Translations under genes and position numbers: made by a program | Source: Methylomonas albis | Lineage (GTDB): Bacteria > Pseudomonadota > Gammaproteobacteria > Methylococcales > Methylomonadaceae | Assembly: GCF_014850955.1 (NCBI RefSeq) | Contig: NZ_JACXSS010000001.1 | Coordinates: forward strand, 2,294,001-2,358,000 | Direction of reading: 5' to 3' | Length of the DNA: 64,000 nucleotides | Shown here: one piece after another, positions 16,297 to 24,312 of the stretch | Layout of the letters: every line of letters starts with the position of its first letter | Numbering within the stretch: the stretch's first letter is position 1 | The notes under the pieces: model-generated | The model's database searches: none | Seen by the model: the letters and a program-made list of their open reading frames with translations, nothing else | Told to the model about the DNA's origin: nothing

Positions 16297-17042
16297 CTCT
16301 TAAGTTAAGTTATGCCTTTTTTTGGCGAGGTATCTTTGTCATCCGATTTCCCTTTGCCTATCTTTTGGACAGTTTCGGCTAATTGAATAACCTTTTCGAA
16401 TATTTTTGGGTCAAACTTATCGGAGTCATTCCCGGAAAATGCGGAAGTGGAATTTATATTCCAATGCTCAAAAGCTTCCTTAAATTGAACCCAGGTCGCG
16501 TCAGCTCCAATTGTTTCTAGATAGAATTTTCCGAATTTAATCGCGTGCTGGCGTTCACTATTCTTAATTGCTTCATGTGTAAATGACTGACCATAAGTAA
16601 AGCAGTACTTCGCCAAAGCAACAAAGAGACCAATAACGAGTACGCCTTTAAATGAAAAGAAAAATACTTCTGACCACAAGATGTCAGGCCTCCCACCAAG
16701 TGGAGTCAGTCCTAAAACGCCGAAATACAGTCCAGTTGCTACGCCAGCAACAAGTGCTAATGAACCTGCAATAGACCAATTTCGTCCTATGTCATGATAT
16801 TTTTTGGCAGACTTATCAAGTGATTCCAATGTTTCCACAACGTATGCTGTAGACCTACTTTCAATCTGTTTCCGGCTATCTTCGCGGTATCTTTCTTTCT
16901 CGCGTTCTAGTTCTTCAAAAGCTGAAGCTAATTCTCGCTCTTTTTCTTGAGTTAATTTACTCAGATGGGCGTGCATTTGTGCAACTTCAGCCTCCTTCGA
17001 GGCCAGAGAGGTTTTTTGCAGTATAAGATTTTCCCGCAACTC

Positions 17043-18375
17043 GGGGGCATCCCGAATTTTGTGTAAACGGGTTTAAGTTATCGGTTAGGGATTCGGTCTT
17101 CGAACTGAATACTAAACCGGTTTAATGCGGCTTTCCAGTCATAGACGGGCATGGTCCACTTTTGGCTGATATTCTTCAATGCCAGATAGAGCAACTTGGA
17201 TAATGCGTCATCGCTGGGGAAGATCGCGCGATTTTTTATGATTTTTCTCAGGCTTCGGTTCACCGATTCGATGGTATTAGTGGTGTAGATCACCTTGCGA
17301 ATCTCGGGCGGATAGTCGAAAAACGGGATGATACGGTCCCAGTTTCGTCGCCAGATCGGGGCAATGGTGGGATAGGCTTCGTGCCAGTTGGCCTCGAATT
17401 CGGCCAGTTTTTGTTCGGCTTCCCTGACGGTAGCGGCTTGATAGATACGCTTGAGGTCGTCGGCGACCGACTGGCGCCTTTTGTAGCTGACGTAGTTAAG
17501 GCTGTTACGGACCAAGTGCACGATGCACAACTGCACAGTGGCTTTGGGAAACACGGTTTCGATCGCTTCCGGAAACCCCTTTAGACCGTCGACACAGGCG
17601 ATAAAAACGTCGTTGACGCCACGGTTCTTGAGCTCGGTGACCACTTGCAGCCAAAATTTGGCGCCTTCGCTTTGGGCAATCCACAGCCCCAGCACCTCTT
17701 TGTGGCCGTCCAGATTGACACCAATAGCCAGATAGACCGCCTTGATCCGCACACTGCCACTGTCCCGCACTTTGGTGTGTAGGCAGTCGAGGTAGACGAT
17801 GGGGTAAATCGGATCCAGCGGACGGGTTTGCCAGGCGCTCACCTCCTCAAGGACCGCGTCGGTCACCGAGGAAATCAAGGTGGGTGACACCTCCGTGTGA
17901 TAGATCTCCAATAGATGGGCCTGGATTTCCCGTACCGTCAGGCCGCGGGCGTACAACGAGATGATCTTGTCGTCGAAGCCCGTCCAGCGCCGTTGATGCT
18001 TGGCGATAATCTGGGGTTCGAATTCGCCATGACGGTCACGGGGAATCTCGATGGGTAAGTCGCCGAAGTCGCCTTTGAGCGTTTTCCGGCTCTTGCCGTT
18101 ACGGGCATTGCTATTGGCGTTGGTCACCGCCTCATGCTTGCCGTGGCCCAAATGCGCGGTCATTTCCGCTTCCAGGGCGCGTTCGACAATGGCTTTGGTC
18201 AACTGCTTTAACAGTCCATTGGCACCGATCAGGTCTTCGGGTGTTTGATAGTTCGACATTAAGGCATCGAGTAATTCATCAGGAATGGCTTTGGGTGATA
18301 CGGTCATTTTTTCATCCTCATCAGGATCGGTAGTTTCCTACCTCATGGCCGTTTACACAAAAATTCTTACACCCT
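17043..18375 (-). mobile_element. IS256-family insertion sequence with 9-bp target duplication
   Basis: 1333 bp flanked by direct repeats CCGCAACTC (17034-17042 and 18376-18384). Both ends carry GGG at the tip and TTTTGTGTAAACGG about 12 bp in, as inverted repeats. One intact transposase gene fills it. IS256 elements make 8-9-bp duplications, in agreement. The intact duplication and intact gene indicate a recent insertion. Confidence 0.93.
17078..18307 (-). CDS. IS256-family transposase
   Basis: 409 residues, complete. Signature pieces: ERALEAEMTAHLGH, GDLPIEIPRDRHGEFEPQII, the first catalytic Asp in PIVYLDCLHTKVRD, FIACVDGLKGFPEAIETVFP (second Asp), QLCIVHLVRNSLNYVS, and the Glu in IYTTNTIESVNRSLRK. 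These are the conserved mutator-type DDE residues. Length is typical of the family. It appears functional. Confidence 0.95.
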   Translation of the reverse strand: MTVSPKAIPDELLDALMSNYQTPEDLIGANGLLKQLTKAIVERALEAEMTAHLGHGKHEAVTNANSNARNGKSRKTLKGDFGDLPIEIPRDRHGEFEPQIIAKHQRRWTGFDDKIISLYARGLTVREIQAHLLEIYHTEVSPTLISSVTDAVLEEVSAWQTRPLDPIYPIVYLDCLHTKVRDSGSVRIKAVYLAIGVNLDGHKEVLGLWIAQSEGAKFWLQVVTELKNRGVNDVFIACVDGLKGFPEAIETVFPKATVQLCIVHLVRNSLNYVSYKRRQSVADDLKRIYQAATVREAEQKLAEFEANWHEAYPTIAPIWRRNWDRIIPFFDYPPEIRKVIYTTNTIESVNRSLRKIIKNRAIFPSDDALSKLLYLALKNISQKWTMPVYDWKAALNRFSIQFEDRIPNR

Positions 18376-18884
18376 CCGCAACTCTTGGATTTGACTCTCA
18401 TATAAAGCTTCTCGTTTAGACTGTTCCTTTTGAATGTTTAAACGAACTTCCTCTAGTTGTTTTTTCTGCTGGTCGATTTCAAGTCTATATGCTTGCTCGC
18501 GCTCAAAAAGTTCGCGCTCCCGATTAGTTAATACATTTTGTCGCTTATTGAGTTCCTCAGTTAATGTCTGGATTCTTTTTTCATCATTGGCGAGGAAGAT
18601 ATTTACGCTTTTTTTTACGAGTTGAAGATTATCGAGTTCATCACTGCCGCCTTTGCTTCGAGGTATAACATAGTCAACCATTAGCTCGTCTGGGTCTTTG
18701 ATGATTTCTCCTGTGACCGCACACTTGAGTCCATCGCGCTTAATAAGAGCGTTTTTTATGTCGCTAAGTTTGTTCATATGCTTGTTGATTGTGCGTAACT
18801 AATGGTTATATGGTCTATCATCTGTGATTGCAGCGTCCTTCGCAATAGACACCAGGTTCATTCAATTGATAAATTCGATTAATC

Positions 18885-19580
18885 ATGCCTTTATTAAATG
18901 ACCACTTAAGCATTTGGGAAATTGCCCATCGCTGGAACAATCTCGATCCTGATAAAAAGCACTGGTTTGGTTTGCCGCTGGAGCTTAAAGACTCCTTCCG
19001 ATTAATGAACGATGCCATTTTAAACGCTCATCTGGTTTCAGATTTGTCGATGGAAAAATGGCACTCCAAATCAGATTGCCCGCCAGAATTTTTTATCCGT
19101 TATCACCTGACCGACATTGAGCAATGTATTTGGGGCAGAAAATACAATCCTAAATTCTTCAAGTCCGTCGGGATCATGCGATGGGACTTTAAGCGATGGT
19201 GCGAGATGTTCGGCATTCCCCTCCCGGAATTTTGGTTCCCGCCTGGATGGAAGATTGAACCCGTTTTATATATCGATAACTATGACGAATCCGAGCCGAA
19301 TCATGTTGAGGCTGACGATTTGGCCGGTGAGGACGATCTTCAATCTGATGGGGAAGCCAAGCTAAGAGCCAGCCAAGCAGCCAGAACCGCTTGCCGACAA
19401 ATCGCGGAACGACTATGGAAAGAACAACCCGATATTAACATTGCCAGCATGGTTAAGCATGATCTGATTCAAATATATGGGGGTGGCAATTTTTATGTGG
19501 AGCAGACGGTTCGGGGATGGATAGCAGACCTTGCACCTTCACACATTCAAGGCAAAAGAGGCCGACCTAAGAAAGAATAA
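18885..19580 (+). CDS. hypothetical protein with basic C-terminus (element C)
   Basis: 231 residues from ATG at 18885 (MPLLNDHLSIWEIAHRWNN). Tryptophan-rich N-terminal half (KKHWFGLPLELKDSF, MRWDFKRWCEMF), an acidic linker (residues ~130-155), a helical segment and an AT-hook-like end, GKRGRPKKE. No catalytic motif is seen. Position between the cargo and rep genes suggests a regulator or accessory replication protein, and the basic end suggests DNA binding. I do not recognise the family. Confidence 0.65.
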   Translation: MPLLNDHLSIWEIAHRWNNLDPDKKHWFGLPLELKDSFRLMNDAILNAHLVSDLSMEKWHSKSDCPPEFFIRYHLTDIEQCIWGRKYNPKFFKSVGIMRWDFKRWCEMFGIPLPEFWFPPGWKIEPVLYIDNYDESEPNHVEADDLAGEDDLQSDGEAKLRASQAARTACRQIAERLWKEQPDINIASMVKHDLIQIYGGGNFYVEQTVRGWIADLAPSHIQGKRGRPKKE

Positions 19581-19747
19581 AATGGTTGTCGACCATTTCC
19601 TGATTAACCTGAAACCCAGCAATATCAAGCCCTAAAAATGGTAGTCATGCCTTAAAAAATATTTTCCCAGCCCTGCGCCAATTTTCATCGCGCTAATCGT
19701 CCTGCATCGTTTGTGCCTCCAAACAACTGAAAAAATGAGGTACAACG

Positions 19748-21118
19748 ATGGACAAGCAAACACAGAAAAACCAACACAAGGCAGCCGCCGACGAGTCGCG
19801 GGATTGCGGCGGCCAGCCGCAAACCGCGCGAGACGGTGGCAACACTGAAGACCGGGAAAGCCTGGGGACAGGTGCGCCGCCTAGTAACACAGCACCTGCA
19901 AATTACATTACAGACCCAACTACACAGGACAAACCTGATTTTCAATTACTACGCTGTGGCGTTGATAGTTTGTATCTGTCCTATCGGGGCGAGTTGGCTT
20001 CCGGTTGGGATCAGCGCCTAGAAGGATTAAAACGTGCGGCGCAATCTACCGAAGAAGGCCAACGCTCGAATGCACAAGTTAGGATCGGCGAACATCTGTT
20101 TGAAGTGCGCGATAAGGGCAAAGGTCGCTTTGCTTATGTGTTAGTCGATAACTGTTTTCATATTCAACTCTCTACCGGCAGTTCTAGCGCCCTGCCCTTG
20201 GCTTATGTGCAGGTTTCCAGTGAAATGCTGACGGCTTTATCTGTCACGGAAGCCGAAGAACGGTTGCGCTATATCATCAACACCTTCGGCCAAGTTAAAG
20301 GTGAAGCGCAAATCAGTCGCGCCGATTTGTTTGCCGATTTCCTCTCACCCATCGTGATGGATTCTTGGGCGCAAAATAGCTGGATTACCCGCGCGGCTAA
20401 AATCTGGATTCATTACGAAAAGCGCAAGTTTACCGGCTGGAGTATCGGCCTGGGCGGTGCAATGGGCTGTCGGCTATATGACAAAACAAAGGAACTGGAA
20501 AAAAGCAAAAAGGATTATCTAAAGCCGTTATGGTCTGCACTAGGCAGGCAAGAAGGCCAAAGCGTTTGGCGGTTGGAGTTCGAATTTAAGCGCGATGCAT
20601 TGAAAGAACTAGGCGTGTCCTCGGTCGATCAATTGCGGGAGTCTTTGCCGGGGTTATGGGCTTATGCCACGGCTTCTTGGTTACGTCTAACCATCCCCAA
20701 CCCGGACGACGAAAACCAAAGCCGCTGGCCTAGCCATCCGTTGTGGGATGCCCTGTCGGCTATTCCTTGGAACGATCGGACTGATCAACCGCTAGCAAGG
20801 GTTAGAAAAGAGCGTTTGCCGTCCGACGAATCGTTGTTCGTCAATGGTCTGGGCGGTTTAACGTCGTTTATGGCCGCTCATGGCATGACCGACCTAGGCG
20901 AAGGTTTCGGTGAATTCCTGGCCCATGCCAATCGCTTTCACAGTAACCGGGAACGCACCACCGGCAAAACCTTTATTGGCTATGTCTCGGATAAGGTGAA
21001 TGCCAAGGCCCGAAAATACAACACCCTCAAGAATGAATCCAGCGAATCACGCCGCGAGGATGAGGAACGCAAACGCGAGGAAGCCCGGCAATATAAGAAG
21101 GTCAAAGATGGAGAGTAA
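19748..21118 (+). CDS. phage-type replication initiation protein, Rep_trans-like (element C)
   Basis: 456 residues. After a low-complexity polar N-terminus (~60 residues) comes the initiator core: LLRCGVDSLYLSYRG, QISRADLFADFLSP (metal-site strand), GWSIGLGGAMGCRLYDKTKELEKS (candidate active-Tyr region) and VWRLEFEFKRDALKEL. A basic, charged helix ends it. It belongs to the same broad group as the initiator of element B but to a longer branch known from prophage-like islands. GAGG precedes the ATG at a fair distance. A GC-rich inverted repeat (TGCGGC / GCCGCA, near 19805) lies in the first codons, at the place where rep of element B has its strong hairpin. Confidence 0.82.
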   Translation: MDKQTQKNQHKAAADESRDCGGQPQTARDGGNTEDRESLGTGAPPSNTAPANYITDPTTQDKPDFQLLRCGVDSLYLSYRGELASGWDQRLEGLKRAAQSTEEGQRSNAQVRIGEHLFEVRDKGKGRFAYVLVDNCFHIQLSTGSSSALPLAYVQVSSEMLTALSVTEAEERLRYIINTFGQVKGEAQISRADLFADFLSPIVMDSWAQNSWITRAAKIWIHYEKRKFTGWSIGLGGAMGCRLYDKTKELEKSKKDYLKPLWSALGRQEGQSVWRLEFEFKRDALKELGVSSVDQLRESLPGLWAYATASWLRLTIPNPDDENQSRWPSHPLWDALSAIPWNDRTDQPLARVRKERLPSDESLFVNGLGGLTSFMAAHGMTDLGEGFGEFLAHANRFHSNRERTTGKTFIGYVSDKVNAKARKYNTLKNESSESRREDEERKREEARQYKKVKDGE

Positions 21119-21455
21119 TCGCCATGTCACGCTGGATCTGGAACAGGCTGCCGAGTTTTTGCATATGTCGCCCGCTGTGCTGCGTCAGAAGGCCAAAGCC
21201 GGTTTGGTACGGGGTGCCAAGCCGGGCAAATGCTGGGTGTTTCTGCAAAATGATCTTGCCGATTATTTGCGCTCGTTATATCTTGATGCTGGGCAAGCGC
21301 CGCAGAGTGGTTTACCAAGGGAGGTAAAACGATGTCACTCTTTAAACGCGGCAATATCTGGTGGACGCGGTTCACAACACCCAACGGCGAGCGCATACGC
21401 GAATCGACTGGGACTGACGACCGCAAGCAAGCCCAGGAGTACCACGACCGGCTAA
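21108..21455 (+). CDS. excisionase-like helix-turn-helix protein (element C)
   Basis: 115 residues from ATG at 21108, overlapping the rep stop by 11 bp. A MerR/Xis-type winged helix is clear (LDLEQAAEFLHMSPAVLRQ, KAGLVRGAKPGKCWVFLQ) and is homologous to the element B protein. The C-terminal ~40 residues overlap the integrase gene in another frame. A longer frame from 21000 would run inside rep and is not credible. Confidence 0.82.
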   Translation: MESNRHVTLDLEQAAEFLHMSPAVLRQKAKAGLVRGAKPGKCWVFLQNDLADYLRSLYLDAGQAPQSGLPREVKRCHSLNAAISGGRGSQHPTASAYANRLGLTTASKPRSTTTG

Positions 21456-22363
21456 AGGCAAAATATTGGGAAGTGCAAAAGCTGGGGGAAAAGCCTGAGC
21501 GCAGTTGGCAAGATGCCGTGCTGCGGTGGTTGGATGAAACCAGCCACAAGGCTTCCCAGCATGATGATATTCATCATTTGCGTTGGCTCGATCCTTATTT
21601 AGGGACGCTTAGCCTGAATAGCATCACCCGTGATCAGATTGATCAACTGATTACCCAGCGTAAAAGCGAAGGGGTCAGTAATGCCACCGTCAATCGAATG
21701 TTGGCGGTGATTCGGGCGATTCTCAGGCGAGCATCCTTGGATTGGGAATGGATCGACAAGATACCGAGAATCAAGCTGCTGCCGGAACCGAAACGGCGGA
21801 TTCGATGGATCACCCGCGAAGAAGCGGCGGCCTTGATCAAGGATTTGCCAGAACATCTGGCGGAAATGGTGCGCTTCTCCCTGGCAACGGGGTTGAGGCA
21901 AGCCAACGTCACCCACCTGGAATGGTCGCAAGTCGATCTTGAAAGGCGGGTCGCCTGGATTCACGCCGATCAAGCCAAGGCACGGAAAGCGATTTCGGTG
22001 CCTTTGAACGCTGAGGCGGTTTTAGTGCTTAGACGACAGCTAGGCAAGCATCAAACGCGGGTTTTTACCTATCATGGTAAACCGGTGATCGATGTGAATA
22101 CCAAAGCTTGGCGGCATGCCTTAAAACGGGTCGGGATCGAGGATTTTCGCTGGCATGATCTGCGGCATACCTGGGCGTCCTGGCATGTACAAAACGGTAC
22201 GCCGTTGCATGTGCTTCAAGAACTGGGGGCTTGGGAGTCGGTGGAAATGGTACGGCGCTATGCGCACCTGGGGCAAAATCATCTGGCAAGTTATGCCGAA
22301 AGTCTGTGTCAGCTCCAAGCAGTCCCTGACACAATTTTGGCACAGCAAGCCGGAAGGCAATAA
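21332..22363 (+). CDS. tyrosine integrase (element C)
   Basis: 343 residues, homologous over its length to the element B integrase. Catalytic residues: Arg in SLATGLRQANV, His-x-x-Arg in WHDLRHTWASWH, ELGAW and Tyr310 in VRRYAHL. The N-terminus MSLFKRGNIWWTRFTTPNG differs most from element B, which fits the different arm-site sequence. It ends before the terminator. Confidence 0.93.
   Translation: MSLFKRGNIWWTRFTTPNGERIRESTGTDDRKQAQEYHDRLKAKYWEVQKLGEKPERSWQDAVLRWLDETSHKASQHDDIHHLRWLDPYLGTLSLNSITRDQIDQLITQRKSEGVSNATVNRMLAVIRAILRRASLDWEWIDKIPRIKLLPEPKRRIRWITREEAAALIKDLPEHLAEMVRFSLATGLRQANVTHLEWSQVDLERRVAWIHADQAKARKAISVPLNAEAVLVLRRQLGKHQTRVFTYHGKPVIDVNTKAWRHALKRVGIEDFRWHDLRHTWASWHVQNGTPLHVLQELGAWESVEMVRRYAHLGQNHLASYAESLCQLQAVPDTILAQQAGRQ
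22327..22344 (+). repeat. right arm-type site of element C
   Basis: TGACACA-attt-TGGCACA in the last integrase codons, 59 bp before att. Both 7-bp units equal those of the left site at 16279; only the spacer differs. Confidence 0.65.
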
Positions 22364-22366
22364 AAA

Positions 22367-22392
22367 AGGCCTAGGTTTTTCAACCTAAGCCT
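22367..22392 (+). terminator. terminator of element C integrase
   Basis: AGGCCTAGGTT / AACCTAAGCCT stem with one mismatch, A-run before and TT after. Third copy of the element-end hairpin. Confidence 0.75.
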
Positions 22393-22402
22393 TTGATAAA
22401 TA

Positions 22403-22447
22403 TGGAGCTGGCGATGGGGCTCGAACCCGCGACCGGCTGATTACAAA
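22403..22447 (-). repeat. att copy 3: 45-bp 3' part of tRNA-Thr(UGU)
   Basis: Same tRNA-derived repeat with one T-arm change. Homology to a tRNA continues 4 bp further (to 22451) and completes the 3'-proximal part of the anticodon stem (CTGA-TTTGTAA-TCAG). Then it stops at the deaD stop codon. So even the outer right end of the array lacks a 5' tRNA half, and no intact tRNA-Thr lies in this window. Confidence 0.85.
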
Positions 22448-22451
22448 TCAG

Positions 22452-24200
22452 TTATTCGGCTTGATCTTTGTTTTTGCCCCGTCTTGAAGGCGAGCCGACC
22501 CGTTTTTTGCTTTTGTCTTTTTTCACCAAGGCCGGATCAAATTTGGAAATATCCAAGGGTTTACCGACTACTCGTACTTTTTTCAGGGCCTGGAACAGGT
22601 CCTTGGGCATGCCCGCCGGCAGTTCCACGGTGCTGTAATGTTCCTCGATCTTGATACGGGCGATATGGTCGCCGTCTATACCGGTTTCGTTGGCGATGGC
22701 ACCGACGATATTGCCGGGTTTTACACCGTCACTATGGCCCACTTCGATGCGGAAGGTTTCCATTTCCACTGCGCCGACCCGGCCTTTTTCCCGTCTTGGG
22801 CCACGATCACCGTGATCGCCACGCTCTGAACGACCTTTTTCCTCGGCGTCCTTGCGTGGCTTTTTGCTGGGCTCCTTCATCAATAAAGGTGTATCGCCTT
22901 GCAACAATTTGGCTAACGCCGCGGCAACATCCAGTGCCGGGACGTTGTGTTCAACTTGATATTGGTTGATCAGTTGGTTGTAAAAGCTGAGTTCTTCGCC
23001 AGCCAGCGTGTCGGTAATCCGCTGTTTGAAACGGTTGATGCGGGCGTTGTTGATAAAGTCGGTGGAAGGCAATTGCATTTCTTCGACTTTTTGTTTGGTG
23101 GCTTGCTCTATATTGGCCAGCAGACGTTTTTCGCGCGGCGAGACGAATAAAATCGCGTCGCCGGTACGGCCTGCGCGACCGGTACGGCCGATGCGATGGA
23201 TGTAAGATTCGGTGTCGTAAGGGATGTCGTAATTGACGACGTGGGTAATGCGATCAACGTCAAGGCCGCGAGCGGCGACGTCCGTGGCGATCAGAATATC
23301 CAGTTTGCCGCTTTTTAGATTGTCGATAGCGCGTTCGCGCAGGGCTTGCGACATGTCGCCGTTGATCGCAGAGGCGGAAAAACCGCGCGCTTCCAATTTT
23401 TCAGCGACTTCGATGGTAGCGGTTTTGGTTCTGACGAAAATAATCATGCCGTCGAAATTTTCCGCTTCCAATATCCGGGTCAGAGCGTCCATTTTGTGCA
23501 CGCCGCTAACAAACCAGTAACGTTGGCGAATATTGGCGGCGGTTGCGGTTTTGACCTTGATGGTCACTTGTTCGGGGTTATTCAGGTATTTCTGCGCAAT
23601 TTTGCGAATTTCTGTCGGCATGGTGGCCGAGAACAGCGCAGTTTGGCGTGTTGATGGGGTTTGCTCCAGAATCCACTCAACATCGTCGATAAAACCCATC
23701 CGCAACATTTCATCTGCTTCGTCCAATACCAAAGTAGTCAGTTGGTCCAGTTTCAGCGTGCCGCGACGCATATGGTCCATGACCCGTCCGGGTGTGCCGA
23801 CTACGACATGCGCGCCGCGACTCAATTGGCGCAACTGGCTAGTGTAATCTTGGCCGCCGTAGATCGGTAGTACGTGAAAGCCCTTGATATGCGCGGCATA
23901 ACTTTGAAACGCCTCGGCAACCTGTATCGCCAATTCGCGGGTTGGGGCTAGCACCAAAGCTTGCGGGTCTTTTTGATTGAGGTTAATCCGCGACAAAATC
24001 GGCAAGGCAAATGCTGCGGTTTTACCGGTACCGGTTTGTGCTTGGCCCAACACGTCGCGGCCAGCCATCACGAAAGGAATAATCTGAGCTTGAATCGGAG
24101 AAGGGGTTTCGTAACCGACACTTTCCAGGGCTTTGAGAATAGGGTCTGAAAGCGATAATTCTTTAAAGGAAGGCGTGGTGGAGGAAGGGGTGTCGGACAT
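22452..24200 (-). CDS. deaD: DEAD-box ATP-dependent RNA helicase DeaD/CsdA
   Basis: 582 residues from ATG at 24200. All helicase motifs are present: Q motif (SPIQAQIIP), AQTGTGKT, PTRELAIQ, TPGRVMDH, DEAD (VLDEADEML), SAT (LFSATMP), HRIGRTGRAGR. A charged linker (KEPSKKPRKDAEEKGRSER) leads to the RNA-binding DbpA-like domain (GAVEMETFRIEVGH) and a basic tail. This is the length of DeaD/CsdA, which remodels structured RNA in ribosome assembly and cold adaptation. The last codons touch att copy 3: the stop is 4 bp from the 45-bp core. Confidence 0.95.
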   Translation of the reverse strand: MSDTPSSTTPSFKELSLSDPILKALESVGYETPSPIQAQIIPFVMAGRDVLGQAQTGTGKTAAFALPILSRINLNQKDPQALVLAPTRELAIQVAEAFQSYAAHIKGFHVLPIYGGQDYTSQLRQLSRGAHVVVGTPGRVMDHMRRGTLKLDQLTTLVLDEADEMLRMGFIDDVEWILEQTPSTRQTALFSATMPTEIRKIAQKYLNNPEQVTIKVKTATAANIRQRYWFVSGVHKMDALTRILEAENFDGMIIFVRTKTATIEVAEKLEARGFSASAINGDMSQALRERAIDNLKSGKLDILIATDVAARGLDVDRITHVVNYDIPYDTESYIHRIGRTGRAGRTGDAILFVSPREKRLLANIEQATKQKVEEMQLPSTDFINNARINRFKQRITDTLAGEELSFYNQLINQYQVEHNVPALDVAAALAKLLQGDTPLLMKEPSKKPRKDAEEKGRSERGDHGDRGPRREKGRVGAVEMETFRIEVGHSDGVKPGNIVGAIANETGIDGDHIARIKIEEHYSTVELPAGMPKDLFQALKKVRVVGKPLDISKFDPALVKKDKSKKRVGSPSRRGKNKDQAE

Positions 24201-24312
24201 TAATAATACCTGTAGAAAAAAAGAGAGTGGCAGGCCATTGGCGAGCAATGCTCGGCATTGTATCGCAACTTGGCTTGATATTGCTTAACTTATTGATAAT
24301 TACCGTAAAATC

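Larger units (their letters stand above)
16305..18777 (-). pseudogene. HNH-like / coiled-coil / two-TM protein gene split by IS256 (element C cargo)
   Basis: Two open frames, 18777-18376 and 17033-16305, join in frame when the IS (17043-18375) and one copy of the 9-bp duplication are removed: ...YESQIQELR + ENLILQKTSLASK... The rebuilt protein is about 377 residues. It begins with an HNH-like zinc-finger segment (LKCAVTGEIIKDPDE, DYVIPRSKGGSDELDNLQLV), continues with a long coiled coil (residues ~60-210), then has two membrane segments (WSIAGSLALVAGVATGLYF; SFKGVLVIGLFVALAKYC) and a soluble tail. The His usually found in the D-H-I-x-P motif is Tyr here. A nuclease-like head on a membrane stalk would fit an exclusion or defence role, but this is inference. 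Confidence 0.85.
16172..22447 (+). mobile_element. integrative element C (rep-xis-int, tRNA-Thr att), with IS256 insertion
   Basis: 6276 bp from the end of att copy 2 to the end of att copy 3; without the IS256 copy and its target duplication it is about 4.93 kb, close to element B. Order: left arm site, a minus-strand membrane protein gene split by IS256, an unknown plus-strand gene, rep, xis, int, right arm site, terminator, att. Layout equals element B, but the cargo differs completely and the rep gene is only distantly related, while xis and int are clear homologues. Confidence 0.8.
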
